The notes: generated by a model from the letters alone, not told the origin. Positions 48,501-62,125 are shown, counted from the stretch's first letter. The stretch is DNA of 64,000 nucleotides from Syngnathus acus (GCF_901709675.1 NC_051093.1:1754553-1818552), one strand, 5' to 3'. Numbers and translations are program-made.

Positions 48501-51500
48501 TTTATTTGTTTTCAGTGAATGATTCAACGTGTGATTAATGGAATGGTGGCGTCTATTAGGGCGGAGGCCACACTCTTTGAGGAAATAGCGTCTTCAACTA
48601 TGTAGGATACATGTTAGTGAAGTACAGTGGTGCCATGGGATACAAGTTCATTTGTTCAAAATCAAAAACTAAATGTCTCGAAAAACTGCTAAGCCGGCGT
48701 CTCAAGGCTCCACTGTTTAAGTAAAAAGAGGAGATTAAACACAGTGGCTCTTTCAAGTGGGATTGTCGGATGAATGACTACAGAAGGAAATTCTCTTGAA
48801 CGGCCCCAAGTAGTCACACATTGATCTAAAGTTGACTTGAAGTAATTTGAATCGCAAACTACTCTGTGATAAAAGACCATGAATTGATTCTTATCCATGT
48901 ACAGGAGCTGCAAATGTCCCATTGCCGCCTGTCTGCCCCCGCTTTAGCTGTGTCTAATCAATACGTCTGTCTCGATATGACAGATTGCTGCCAGTGTGTG
49001 CGCGTGTGTGTGTGTTTGTGTGTCCAGATGCAGATGAGGCGTCTCCTCCTCCGCTCTGCAAGATTTGTCCTTCACTGAAGTGTCACTTGGGTAATTGACC
49101 ATAAGTTGTCTGATGTCCTCATGACTAATGAATGCTGTCGGCCTCGTCTTAATGTGTCTCACTATTAGCGCGCAATCAATAAAAGACATTTTGCCGTCAT
49201 AAATTTGCTCCTGGATGTGGTGTCAGGAGACAAATGTGACAAATCGTGCGATTCCTTTCTTGTGCACGTTGTTGTGCATGTAAATGGACTCCTGTTGTGG
49301 TCTACGTGTTGATGTCGAGGTGGCACTTTGCAGCAGCGGTGCTGTTTATATCACAGGAGGGCAATCACAGGAGGGCAAACGAGTGATCTGATTTCAAATC
49401 TACAATTTCCACGTTCGTAATGTTTTTTTTTGCCCTTTTGCTCCACTATCTCAACGTGCATTTTCCCAGTGACGGATCAATCTTATCATCCACAGCTGAC
49501 AGAAGGGAGCCCCGTTTGTCAGGGTAATTTATAACTAGCAAATCACTAAAGTCGAACCAAATGACGGCACCCAGGAGGCAACTCCTTGTTTTGATATCTA
49601 ACCGCACCGAGTTTACGACATCATCACGCAATGTAACAACTAATGTTTGGCTTGTTTATAAGCCCGTGCTTGTAAAGCGTGACCAACACGTACTGCAGCA
49701 CAAAAAAGTCCATTTGAGGAAAAAGTCGCTCGTAGCCGACTGCGTTTGAAGCCAGAAAATCGGCAGCAACGACGAGGGAAAAATAGTTAGCCTGAAACCT
49801 GCTGCGGTGAAGATGTCGTCGTGCTTTTCCCGCCTCTACTGATACCGGCCTGATGAAAGTACTGATACTCGGAGACAGTCCGGATCTCCAGATTAAATGC
49901 AGACGTGGATGTGGCTAAGAGACTTCCTGCCCAAAAACTTGATGGCTGAATTGCCCCCGTTGCACCAGAACAAAAGACATTCTGCGCAGGAAGTTGAGCT
50001 GAAAAATATTCTCCAAATGCAATTATAATTTCATTTTCTTCAAAGAAAAACACATTGACTGTTATTATGGCAACTAAATGGATCGTTTGGATTCAAATGG
50101 CTTTTGCTTTTGTCAGAAATATCGGTGAGGAAATAAGAAGGGTAAAGAGCAGCGCAAGACGTTTAAATGGTCAAAGTGACTTCATGGCTGCACCGCACGA
50201 CAAGCCCAATCATAGTTGCCACCGACAGATTCTAAACATACTGCGAATTGTTCTTTTCTTTACTCCCCCCAGCCCCCGGGGAAGAACAATGCAGTAATAG
50301 AGGTACAGGAGGTTGTCTCAACATGAGGTGAATGGCCTGGAAGGATGTCATAATATTTTATATGCCTACTCATTAAGGGTTTCAGCTCGAGATGTACCTG
50401 CATTATTTGTTAATTATGATATGTTTGAATTTAATAGTTGAATTACAATATCACTTCATTGATCATAACGATTGTAGATTTATTTTAGAAATCTTGTTGT
50501 TGAATAAATTGCCATTAATATTCTTCATCTGCTCTCACCTGGGCATATTTAATCGATGGCAGATCTATGATCGATGGCATGTTAAGACATCTAACAACTG
50601 GACTAAATGCATCTCTCAGGGACAAGTGGCATTCCACAAGGATCCTTCTTATGACAACTGTCATTTGAAAAAAAAAAAAAATCTAATTCATGTACTATAT
50701 GGTTGAAAGCACAGATTCCAGGAGGGGATATCTACTCTAGCTACAGAAAAGTATCGAACTATTTTTTAAAAACACTCGGTTCGTCCCACTTCAGACAAAA
50801 AGGTTCAAAGTGTAAATATGACGCAGCGGCGTGCCAAAATGTAATGCATCTTTTTTTGTTGCATGCTTCACTACCATACAGGCTTGTTGACTTCCAGTAA
50901 TTCATTGCTTCCATCCTGTTTCTTTCCTTGCCCAGCTAATTATTTCAAACAAGGGTGACGCAGCTCAACTCTTTGCAAGAGCAAGAACCACAGTTCTCGC
51001 TTTATTATAATATCCTCCATATGGTGTACGAGTTTGGCCATTTTTTTTTATCAGCCTTTTAAGCATCACATAAAGCTCCAACTCCAGCCACAACTTTGCT
51101 GCCGTTAAAAAACATGCGCAGGCGGGTCTGTTACACCTATCAGCTGCTGGCATTCACGGAGGTGTCCAAAATGTCACCCGCAACATTGATGCTACTTTTG
51201 TTAGCCGACCATGGCATTTTGCTTTGCGTATTAAGCGCGTAGATGTTGGTCAAATCAAGAGATGTGGTTTATTTTATGTTTAGTTTACAGTAGACTTCAA
51301 CTGGGACTGGCAATAAAGAACTTCAATGTGTAAAAGTATTATATGGGACACGTTTAGTCCAAGTAATTTCATTTTTAGAAATCCAAATTAAAGTGTCGCT
51401 GAGAGTGCAATGGCTCTCGATGCGGATTTGAATAAATCTCAATTTTGGTCAGCGCTGACATTGCTGTTGGCCATTTGAGGACTTGGGCTGCGTTTTAATG

Positions 51501-52948
51501 GCGCTGCTGTCAAGAAATGACCTCTGGTGTCGAGACTGCAGGTTGACAATTGACGAGCTTTCAAAAACATCAATGAGGAAGTGAAATAATTATGCAGATT
51601 GCATTTCTGGTATTTATGTTATGCTTCAACTAGGACTCCCTTTCGCAATGTTTATTTTCGTACAGACTGCGTTTAGTCCACATCTCAAACTGCATTTTTT
51701 TTGGAAGACTGGGCTAAAGACTTTCCACATTTCAGTATTTGACAGACATCCGAATGAAAAACAAGGATTGTTCGGCCTTGGCGGAGGTCTGCAGTCTATA
51801 CTGATGGTCCTTTTGGTATCAATCAATGTTTATTATTTACTACCATTATTTACAGTCAGCAGTGGCGTCCAACTGCATTTTGTTTTTTGTTTTTTTTCAA
51901 ATGACGCGGATGAACAATTCCACAAGATGAAAGGTCAAAAGTTTCAGTGATGTTTTTCAGGGCTTGTCAAGCATACCGGCCTGGAAGAAATCAAGTGTGT
52001 GTGCGAGTGTGTGTGTGTGTTCCAGATGTGACACTGAGCTGGCAGTTTGAAAAGAGGACTCGCTTGTTGCGCTTCAATGAGTTCATTCCCCGTCTCGCGC
52101 TTCATGACTTCCGGCGACTTCTCTGTGGGTTGCTGCAGATGACAGCAAGCCGTCTCCTTTCCCCAGCCTGAGTTTTGAGATTGGGTGACAACAAACGAGT
52201 CGTCTTTCGGTGACCTCACTCGGGATCGCGTTGCTGCCGTTTCCTTTTGTGGCGTTAATCCGCCCCACCTTCAAACTGAAATCACTACGCCGGGCAGGAA
52301 AGCCCAATTTAGCGGTCAGCCGGAGTCAATTCCCGATGACTTTAGGCGAGATGTTGGTGTTCGAACCTCGCGCGTAATCTCATCTGCACACGAAACCTCA
52401 GGCCTCTGAACTGTGAGGCAGACGTAAGCACTTTGTCACTCTGCTGCTGCTTTTCAGGGTTAGGGAGTCAAATGTATTGGGACGCCTACAGTACTGGAAA
52501 GACAGGTGAAAGACAATCGGGTGTCCTACCTGTACCACTCCAGTCCCTTGTCGTAGAATCTGTCAAAGAAGTGGGGTTCGGCTCCTACAGCTCTGACGTC
52601 CGGGTGGATCCGGAGGAATTCGAGCAAGGCGCGGGTTCCTCCCTTCTTCACGCCAATGATGATGGCCTGCGGGAAGCGTTTGCTGCCAAAGGTGTTGGAC
52701 ACGGGCATGTTGTTACTGCTGCTGTCCTCCAGGAGGCTGCGGGGCTGAACCGCCTGTGCGTCCACCGGGGAAGCGCTCCCGGGCCGCTCCGGCGGGCTGC
52801 GACGCCCATCGTCCACGTAAAATGTCCTCGGAGCCGAGTGGCAGATCCCCGTGAGACAGTAGAAGAAGTAGGTGAAGATCAGGAGCATGGTGAGGAAGGA
52901 CAGTGCCTTGGCTGAGTTGAACCTGACTCTGCATGCGCTACATCCCAT
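45578..52948 (-). CDS. hs3st6: Heparan sulfate glucosamine 3-O-sulfotransferase 6
   Basis: Golgi type II membrane enzyme that transfers sulfate from PAPS to the 3-OH of glucosamine in heparan sulfate. Two exons, 52948-52530 and 46196-45578, join at AG/G to give 1038 nt (345 aa). The short cytosolic tail ([10 protein letters not shown]) is followed by a membrane segment at about 14-36 ([20 protein letters not shown]) and a variable stem. The catalytic domain starts at [11 protein letters not shown]: the 5'-phosphosulfate loop is KKGGTR (101-106), the catalytic base Glu124 lies in GAEPHFFDR, and the 3'-phosphate loop is [27 protein letters not shown] holds the first cysteine of the conserved disulfide. 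It ends [24 protein letters not shown] and position next to msrb1 favour HS3ST6 over HS3ST2/4. Confidence 0.93.
46490..46650 (-). mobile_element. SINE/LINE 3'-tail fragment
   Basis: The segment ATCCATGCATCAATTCTCTA then TACCGCTCATCCCATTGCGG, ending near GTCGCCACTCAATCCTGTAT, resembles the complement of the common teleost SINE 3' body (TGGGATAGGCTC...ATGGATG). Decayed; family uncertain. Confidence 0.5.
50625..50651 (+). mobile_element. LINE reverse-transcriptase fossil
   Basis: Short frame SGIPQGSFL matching the GxPQGS motif of non-LTR reverse transcriptases. Very short, so weak on its own. Confidence 0.35.
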
Positions 52949-53961
52949 GAGTGGAGCTGCTGCGCGGTGCCCAAGGGCCGCGGCTTTGATAGCAGCCTCC
53001 GGACATCAGTCAGCGGTGGTGCACTTTGGGCGCCGACCTGTTGCGTCAGGGGGTGGCTGGGGGTGACTTGCACAAGTGCGCAATGCAAACAGCACATTTG
53101 TCACACACGAGCCTCCCTCTTCTTCTGCTTCCAAACCTTTGGTCGGTTTCAAGTCCGGGCGGGCTGTGATTTGAGGTGTCCTTGCAGGCTGCTCTGCTGT
53201 GTGTTTGTAGGCTGAGCTCCACTCATCCCTCATTCAAGGTTTCCTCTCTCTCTCTCTCTCTGCTCTCTCGGGCTCCTAACCTCCCCCTTTTCTTCAAGTC
53301 TCCACCTTCCTTCCACTGATGAACAACACCCCCTGAGGTGGCAGCAACAGAAGCTGCTCGCAAATGAGAAGGCAATATTTCTGTTTGGGAAAAAAAGAAA
53401 CTTCAGTGAAAGTACAGAGTAGTAATTCTCAATAGTAAGATACATTTGGATATGCGATCAAAGGAATGTACAGTACTGGCATAGCTTGCTGACTTTGTGA
53501 ACTGACACTAAAATAGTGATGCTATTTGTACAAACAGAAGTAAAAGGAAGAAGAGCTACTCACCCTTTGAAGGCGGAGGCTGTAAAAGGATGGCCGAAGG
53601 TGGGTCCACTTCACAAATAGCTTCACAAATATTTACAAACCGAGGACGTGTCCGTGTTCAGAACGAACCGACCGCATTTGAACTCATGTTAAACGGGCGT
53701 TCTAGTCGACTTTTCCTGCCAGCTGAAGAAAACCAGCCCCTTTGCATGATGCTGTTTGAAATATTAGTGGGGCAGCAAATACACTTTTCAGTATGTTTCA
53801 GGTTTGCCGTGTGCCATGAGCACCCCGCTCCCTCTACAGAGCTAAAACAGGTTTCCAGTTGCCTCTGGCAAAGAGATGATCAGACTTTGAACCGGAATAA
53901 ATGACCGTGTGACTGGACGAGAGGGCAAAGGGGAGAGATAGGTATCTGAGGAACAAGTGCA

Positions 53962-53963
<2 letters not shown>

Positions 53964-53996
<33 letters not shown>

Positions 53997-54016
53997 GCAC
54001 ACACGCGCGCACACGC
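53964..54016. repeat. (CA)n microsatellite
   Basis: Imperfect CA/CG repeat of about 50 bp. Confidence 0.9.
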
Positions 54017-56372
54017 ACCACCTTGAGGCCGAGTTCTCGTCACATACTGATAAATGAATCTGGCAATCTTCTATACGTGTGATTTTCTTCCCTCTCTACA
54101 GGTTTGGCCTTCTTTCTTGTTTAAAAAGCCTGAGGCAAACTATCAAATGTATAAAGTTAAGCATCAAAACAAGTGCAATTGCAGTTGTTTTGACGGAGAC
54201 TGTAGGAACAAAAAAGCAGCTCAAACAAAAGGTCTCGGCAGACACTGACGTGACCCTGGCAAAGATAGAATAATGATACGTTTGGAAGGAGGCACGGCTA
54301 TTGTAAAGCCATTCTGGCACGGAGGAATTCTCATCTTTGGGAGTCGCACGCAGCCCCAATGAGGTCACGACGGAGCATTTGCTTTCATCACGTCTTGTTA
54401 TTTGCTCTTTGCCCTTACGCTAATTGCTCTGTTTCAGGGTTCTGCTGACGTGTTTGGGACCGGTAATATAAACAGCCAGATTAAAGAAACAAACATGCAG
54501 CAGCAGCAGAGGAAGAGGATGCGAGCGCTTGGCTGTATCAACTATCTGGCCCGCAGGTGGGCTGCACTGCCACATTCTCTGCCTCTGATGGAGCGCTCCT
54601 TGCAGCCCGGCCGGAGCACGACATACATGCCGTGTACACGTGTCAGCTATTATGCCAAATTACAAAATGCTGGGAGGGAGAGAGGGAGGAAAAAATAGAA
54701 TGTTCCACACGCATTCTGAAGATGCTGGTGAGCATTTGCGATATGGAATGGGAAGCACCGCTGCTTTTGTGGCTTCACTGTCCACACTTGCTGCAGGAGA
54801 TGTTATATGGGCAAAAATAACGGGATAGAAGAGTTATACACGCTGGCAGATGTCTGCCAAACTTATTAGCCTGTCAAGGAACAAATATTTTCAGAGGGTG
54901 CATTATGCTCGTTTTTGTCTTCGACTAGCCTTCAGTCAATATTCATGTTTGTGTGAAGTCTCTGAATCAAGTCCAAACAGTTCAAGATGCAATGCCCACA
55001 TGACAGTGTTTGAAGTGCGGCTTCTTTTGAAGCGGTACGTGATGTCACACAGGTAACCGCTAAGATGTTCAGCGGTGGGGCCCTCAGGTGGAAGAGAACA
55101 CAAAAGCTACAAAGGCAACAAGCCGGGGGAGCCTCCCCCAACTTTTCATGTGCGTTAAGAATGATGGAAAGCACCCTTATGTGGTCGTCGCTCTGGATGT
55201 GCATACCTCACTCAGGTGCCCTCGCACTTCCTGCTGGATGGAGACATCGCTGCTCCAAAGACGTTTATAGCTGGAGAAAAAGTGCTGGGGGGGTGCACAT
55301 TAACAGTCTTGAACGTATGAAAGAGCAGCAAAAGCCACATCAATGAAGGAAGCTCTCTTTGGGTATGGAAGCAATTTCATTCTAAAGAGGAGTTTGCTGC
55401 CCTTTTATGGGATGAGCTCAAAGCAGGAGGAGATACATAGAAGTAAACAGCTATGTGACTCCTAAACAAAAATATGGGCCGGCCTCCGTCGACCGCTGTG
55501 GAAAGCAGCTGCACTAGAGCAATTTTCATGTGTGTTTGATGATGCCAATAAAAAAATAAAAATGCCTTTCCAGAGAGCAAGTCTGGGCAGGAGCACTATT
55601 TTTTCAATTTAAAACTGTTATTTACCTTCCCTCTTCCCAGGCTGAATCTTTGCAAGAGTTTGAGGGGGAATTAGACAGAATGACAGTCATGTCATCACAC
55701 GGGCTGAATAACGTTTGGGAAATGCCTCATCTTCTAATCCGCGGCCCAAGTGGGATCCGGAGTTTGGCTCCTATGCGCGCGGTCGGGTGTGTAGGGAACG
55801 GTGGGGGTGCCGGCTGCGGGCCTCTGTGGGCGTGCATGACACAAATGCGTGAAAGGCTGCAAGAAAAGAAGCAAAAAAAAAAGACGTGATTAGTTTGGCA
55901 TACACTTTTGTGCCTTCCGGCCCCGTTTGGGGGATTCACCGAGACATGTGGCTGCAAATCTGACAGCTCGTCTGTAATTGTCTCAAGTTATGCGTGCGAG
56001 TCGCCTTATTACCTGTACGCTCTTCTTGTGGATGTGCGTGCGGAGACTTATTGTTCCTGTACGGAGCCTTTCGTGACGGCCAATCCCACGCTCTTCCTCA
56101 AATGGGATAATTGAAGGCTGCTTTTTTTCATCTTCTGAAATGTTGATTGCCCTGACGTCAGATTTAAAACCACAGCCCGACCTTTATTGTGTCACTGTAA
56201 CAGCCCCCCCCCCCCCCCCCCCGTGCAGTTGGTTACTCAAACTTAAACTACATTCGTCAACCACTCCTTTTGTCATACTGACAAAAATCTGTAAATTCAG
56301 AGATTTGATTCTAAATTATAGAAGTTCAAAGGTCCTTTTTGTGTTAGCCTTGGTTGCTCTGTCCCACTGTCA

Positions 56373-56417
56373 TGTGGTGCTCCTCAGGGTTCAATTTTGG
56401 GGCTCCTGCTGATATTT
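56373..56417 (+). mobile_element. LINE reverse-transcriptase fossil
   Basis: The frame CGAPQGSILGLLLIF resembles the GVPQGSILGPLLF motif of L2/Rex-type LINEs; the surrounding sequence from about 56230 to 56580 is probably the same decayed element. Confidence 0.6.
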
Positions 56418-57057
56418 ATTTTAATATTACAGGGACTCTCTCATGTGCAATACATTTTAAGTATTTTTCTATAGAAACACTACATGAAAAAAAAACTCGT
56501 ATTCTCCACCTTAAACACATGGGCCTACTATGCTGTCTTATAATGATGGTGACACCTGCTGTAAAAAGATTGTAGGTTAGACCATTAAAGGTTGCTGCCA
56601 GCACGGCTGACTCTTATAGGTTTTATGACAGAGGAACGATATGCAGCTTTCCCACGCTTTCACCAGTCCAGACCGCCAGCCTCTCCTCCAAAGATGGTCG
56701 CTTCCTGTTGCAATATAACAAGGATGCCAGCCTTGAGGAGGTTTAAAGCGGAGTCCGCAAACCAGTGGGTGACGTCACATTTCTACGGCCGTTTCTTTCA
56801 TACAGCCTATTGTGTGATGCCTCTAACGACTGGCCAATGCGACCACAACACTTTGTCTAGCCACTCGCTGGAGTTTCCCAAGTTTTTGTCATTCCAGCCT
56901 GTCGAATCCAGAATGTTATAGAAAGGAGCTGTCAAGCTAATATAAAAAAAAAGGAGGGGATGGAAGTTGTTGGTCGGTCGCCCTTCCCTTGAGGAGTCAG
57001 GAGTGAATAGTATCAATTGTCCTGTAATATCTTGCAGACGAGCGAGGCAACGTTCTG

Positions 57058-57060
<3 letters not shown>

Positions 57061-57154
<94 letters not shown>
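57061..57154. repeat. (GT)n microsatellite
   Basis: Nearly perfect GT run of about 94 bp. Cys/Val or Thr/His reading frames across it are artefacts. Confidence 0.97.
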
Positions 57155-57155
<1 letters not shown>

Positions 57156-60100
57156 AAAATGGCTTCATGCTGCAGAAACAAGAGATGGGCTTCTACCCCG
57201 TGGGAAGAGTCTGCATTTCAAAAGGAATGCGAAATTAGGTTCGACTCAAACGAGCAAACTATCAGCCTGGGTGCTGACAGCGGTTTTGGCCGAAGGCAAC
57301 GTGAGTGTACCAAATGCAGTTTGTGAGGAAGTAAAGCAGGCCGGCTGGGAACTAATAGTAGCTTCAGAATGACGTGGATCCCTTCCACGGACATGTTCAA
57401 TCATCTCCATCAAAAGAGAACATCTGTTTATCCCAGGCAACAAATGCGGCAAACTCTGCCAATCCTCGTACTTGGCAAACAAAATCATCGAAATTTAATG
57501 AAAACCTTTTTTTAAACTCTTTGGCGGCGGTACAATGAAAACAGATCCTCATCCGGAATCATCGAGCAAGAAAAACAATTCTGGCTGAGAGTCTTTTCGG
57601 TGCCAGTGTGTCTTCCGAACGCAACACACCAGAGACTCCATCCATGATTTAGCTTGCTGTGCGCTGATTGGTGAACTCAACGGGCCTCATCATTCCGCCA
57701 GCATGAAGAACTGCTGCCTCTGTGTTCTACAAAGAAATACAATTGACGCCATTTTGCAAGGGATGGCACGACTCACTAGCTCGTGATGAGAAAACAACAC
57801 TCGCTATTTTACATGGCAGCGTCCAGCCAACAAATGTGTGATGAGACTGTTAAGCGCCGGTGCTGGAGTTTATGCCGGCTGGCGATTCTGCAACGCGGCC
57901 ACTGGATTTTTATTGCCATCGTCGTGGTTAATGAAGCCCAGAGCACGATCGTAAGGGACGCTCAGTGAACAATGCAGACTATTGGGTTGCTGCAGCCTAG
58001 TCGGAAATTGGAATATGACAAATGCTCTTCAAGCAAGATGTTCTCAGCTGATGTTCAACGGATGCAATAACAAAGACAGAAAAACAGGCTCATTCGGAAT
58101 CGGCGCATCCTGAGGGTGCGAGGGCGAGAGAACTGATAGCCGATCTGAGCGTGTGTTTGCCTTTCTGGCACACAAAGAAAAGGGAGGGGGGAAATGCAAC
58201 AGAGTAGAACTGAAGTCGATCTACGCCAAGTGTCAAATTTTCTGACATGCGAGGGGAAGGTGGTGATGGATAACTGCGGAGATTGACTTGGCTCCACAAC
58301 CGAAGAAGCGCGTGGACGAGTGTGTTGCTCAGGAGGCGCCGAGGGGCACAAAGGCATCAGGCGACTGGAAAGCCCCCCTCGGCCCAACTCCACCTGCTCA
58401 AGATGTGACGATTGCACCAGCAAACGCGCGCGCACAACACTTGAGTCACTCACGTTGAGGTCTTGTCTCGCTCATCAGCGCTTCCTATTGCGCTTGGTGT
58501 TGTTTGGAGGGACGGCACAGCTCCCCATGCTCACCTGTGAAGAGAGACACGAGTCAGCAAGCGTCCTTGCTGGCATCAATCCCAAGAATACTGCAAATGC
58601 TTGGAGTGGTTTGTCTGGATGATAATCACCACTTACTCTTGACAGCACTTTCTAGCATTCAGTTTCTGCAGAACTTAAAATTTCCCGTTCGGTAAAAGAA
58701 CCACCAAGAACCAACATGGTCGGCCAAGCCAAAACCTTGAAGTGCACATCTGCTGCAAACGCACATTCAAGATATTTCAGGCTAATTTCTCAAAAACACA
58801 CCCTTGACTTAACTTTTTTCTTTTCGCCCGCATGGTAGGTATGCAGCGCATCTCATGTGGCATCACGACCCAAGTAGATGAGAGAGGATGAGCAAATTGC
58901 AGGGTTGGCTCAGTGGGTGGCTGAGATTTGGACAGGGTGCTCGGGTTGCGGAAGGACACTACATATCACTGAGCCAATTTGTTAAAAAAAATAAAGTGGA
59001 GCTGTGAAAAACATAATTTTTGGAGTGGGCCAGTCACGGAAAGTCTGGCTTGAAAGGTCGTGGCGTGGACCAAACCATGTAAATTATGTGAGACTGGCCA
59101 CTGGCGCGATGAAAGGTCAAAATAAATGCAAACAAACGAGATGTGCAAGAGTGGATCTAAAGGTCTACACACCTCTGTTCAATTTGAGAGCAGCACCTTT
59201 AACGGTATTTGTACAAAAAACTGGAATGTGGCTGTGTTCAAAACAGACCAAACCCATTTAGACTTGAGTTAAATGGAAGTCATAACTCTTTGAAGTGCCT
59301 TCGATTAATACCAAATAAGGTTCAGTTGTTCTAGTAGTCGCCTCCTGACTTTTGTTTTGTTTGTTTTCTACAGCAGCAAAAGTTAAAAGGTTTGTACAAA
59401 CAGCTGCCAAGTTCAACAAAAGTAGTGTGCTATTTGGATTTACACAAACATTTCATTATTTTCTCTTTTGCCTTAAGCCTCTACAAAGTTCCATTTAACT
59501 TGATCTTGATTTAACTTGAAAAACTTAATAAAAAAAGAAAGTACAGCACACAGTCAAACCACCACCAAGGGATTGTTCTTCTTCAACATAGAAGAGCCCC
59601 CCCCCCCAACTTCAGGATTATGATGGCCCCCTCTAAGCACTCCAGCCTAAATCCCTGTGTAGTCTGTGATCAGGCCAGGATAAAAGGTAGCATGTGGGGC
59701 CCACAATCAGCCACTTTTGTCCTGCCCTGAAAATAAAAGCCCGTCTCCCCGATCCGCCAGAACAATAGCGTTACCACGCTTCGCTTTGAAGCTCTCAGGT
59801 GGATCTCAGCTGTCGTCTGGGGCTAGTTCCTCTGAGACAGATGAGTGAGGAGATAGTGAGAGACCGTTGCAAACACATACGTGATGTTCAAAAGGCAGCC
59901 TGCAGAGACGCTGGATGTCACAAGAACGACGGTGATCAAAAGTGACAAAAGATGTGAGGTCAACTTTGGCCATGCGAAGCCCTTGTTTGTGATCAAATTG
60001 ATTTGACTTCATGTTGAACGTGAAATTATAATAGCAGCGAGCTCGTTGGTGACTAGCAGCTAAGGATAGCCATCCACTCGGTACCGAAATGGCAGCAATT

Positions 60101-60858
60101 GCTTTTGCTATGATGTCATTTTTCAAGGGCCCTAGTTTCCAAGCGTGAGCCATCCTGACAGAGACACTAAGATGTTGGAGCACTGTCAATCTCTTGCAGT
60201 GATCTCCTTTGATCCACAGCAAGAATCCTGCTGTATAAAAGCCCCATTTCTCTTTTTCTTCATTATGCCAAGTCCAAAGCCCATATGGAGGACATTTTCA
60301 CCATCGCTATAGGAGGAGGTGTTTGGCTTCCTCTGGAACGTTGATCCTCATGGCAAGCTTCTCCACTAAAGAGCCCACAAGATGGTTTCAATCGAGAAGA
60401 ATTGAAGTGGCATGGCGTGTGGTTATTCTGAAGAACTCAAAACAGAAGCAGGTGCATCTGCTCATAAACAGCCCGAACGGGTGGGCGGAAGCTGCTCATA
60501 AAGTTAGTCACAACAGGTTGCCCTGCGTAGTAGATTGTTCAGCGGCAACCTCCGGGCTCTGCCCTTGGCCCGCCGGAATTCTCGACATCATTACGGATCC
60601 GGACTCAGGATGAGCCCCAGAGATCAGTGGAAGAGAGGAAAAAACGTGTTTGCAGTCCAAGTGTGTCTTGTGATGTTTATCAGGGGATTACCACTTCCTG
60701 CTTCCAGTTTGCTTCCTCTCGGCCATGCGGCTGCTGAGCCTGCGCCAGCAACAAAGTGTTTGAGCGCAGATAGCGCACGTTAATTGCGTCCCGTCCTCCT
60801 TTTTCCCTCCCCATCTGTCATTCTCACATCTGTTTTAATTTTGTATTTTTGTCTGCAG

Positions 60859-60963
60859 GGTTTGTCGCTACCTCATCCCGTATTCAACCCCGAGCACGAT
60901 GAGGAGTCTGTGTGCCAGCTGTGTGTGGCGACTCTGAAGAGGAACCACAACAGAGACATCTAA
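60859..60963 (+). other. Orphan terminal-exon-like ORF
   Basis: A long pyrimidine tract and TTTTGTCTGCAG acceptor precede 34 codons beginning GLSLPHPVFNPEHDEESVC and ending KRNHNRDI, then TAA. The composition looks protein-like (mixed charge, CQLC motif), unlike neighbouring chance ORFs. No partner exon was found on the plus strand and I do not recognise the family. It could be the last exon of an unseen gene, a pseudogene fragment or chance. Confidence 0.35.
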
Positions 60964-61742
60964 TCAGTGGCAAGGAAGGTATTACTGGATAAATGAGGGG
61001 CCCCCGGGCAAGATTAGGCCAAGACAGAGAGGACAAGTTTAGGCCATCCACTGAAAAACCTTCACAGAGTACATACAGATTGAAACGCTTCAAATGTTAA
61101 GGGTTGTTGCCAAAGTCGGCATACATTTCATTTTTTCTGTTTCTTTTGAGGGATCATTTGCACAATGCGCCAGCATGAGGCCGTCAACATTGGACGACTT
61201 TGGCTTTGCATCTGATGCAAGCATCTTGCCAACTGACAATCGAGGAGCGATGCAAAGTTGCCAGGGGGAAACGACAATTAATTCCATCCGTGGCAAGCTT
61301 CTCAAAGCAGGATCTGTTGCATGCAGTGGAAGACCTACACTGACACAAAACCCAAACTCCTAGAGCAGGCGTTGACGCTAAGCCAGCAAAAGTCTCCCTG
61401 GCATTACAGTCCAAAGGCTTCAAGCCGATGATTATGATGCTCAACAAGAAGTTGCTAAAGCTAAAGCTTTATCACACTCCGAAGCACTGAAATTAGTTAA
61501 AAACCTCCAACCGACGGTATATTAGCATTGGCTGATAACAAAGCTAAAAATAGTACAACTTAGATAAATGCGTCAAAGAAGTTGATGAAAACTTGATGAC
61601 ATTAATGTGATCACAAGAGTAAGAATAACTCGACAATAGCGGTCATGCGAACAGTTGTCTTTTAAAGCGTGACATTGCTTCATAGGAATACGTCCAACAT
61701 TCAAGAAAGACAAAAAATAACAGGATTGGTTAATTAAATATA

Positions 61743-61748
61743 TTTATT
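61743..61748 (-). terminator. Possible msrb1 polyadenylation signal
   Basis: AATAAA on the minus strand, about 400 nt past the msrb1 stop and 300 nt past the SECIS-like hairpin. Confidence 0.4.
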
Positions 61749-62039
61749 CAAGAAGTAAAGCTGTGCTTGTTTTCATCAAGACAAAAGTAAAGTTTTAAAT
61801 ATGTTACCGAAGTAAAGTTTTAAATATTATGTTGCTTCAGTGCATGGTTTCACATATCTGCCCCCAAGGAAAAAAAAAGTGAAGATTTAAGTGTTAATAT
61901 CGTGAGAAGGGAGAAAATATAATTTAAGTATCAAATTCATCACCAAATACAATAACTTAAAGACCTAGTGTAAAAGTTAGCCAAGCATTGTTTTCCTAAA
62001 TCTTAAACATTAAAATAAAAAGCTCTTTGTTGCTGCGGT

Positions 62040-62125
62040 CCAGAGTGGCCACTGTCCATCCGAACTCTGGTGTTCCCATCGGGCTTTTCCCCAGAGCGCT
62101 TCATTCGCTGTCCACACATTTTGCC
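62040..62125 (-). promoter_or_regulatory. SECIS element of msrb1 (candidate)
   Basis: In the 3' UTR, right after the stop. Minus strand: ATGA (62104-62101), then 12 nt (AGCGCTCTGGGG), then AAAA, a mini-hairpin GCCC-GAT-GGG, then CCAGAG pairing with CTCTGG, and GGAT (62061-62058) as the opposing quartet. This fits a type II SECIS: AUGA quartet, AA bulge 10-13 nt above, extra apical helix. The complementary quartet side is slightly atypical. Confidence 0.7.

Larger units (their letters stand above)
46197..52529 (-). other. Single large intron of hs3st6
   Basis: 6.3 kb without credible exons. It contains a minus-oriented SINE-tail-like fragment at 46490-46650, a LINE reverse-transcriptase fossil at 50625-50651, a short GT tract near 48998-49022, and otherwise unique AT-rich sequence. 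Confidence 0.6.
52949..60858. other. Intergenic region between hs3st6 and msrb1
   Basis: No complete gene recognised. It includes the hs3st6 promoter side (52949-53300), a (TC)n at 53239-53262, (CA)n at 53964-54016, poly-C at 56205-56222, a LINE fossil at 56373-56417, (GT)n at 57061-57154 and poly-C at 59600-59608. The remainder is unique; 53950-54450 and 57600-57970 look unlike repeats and could be regulatory, without direct evidence. Confidence 0.5.
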
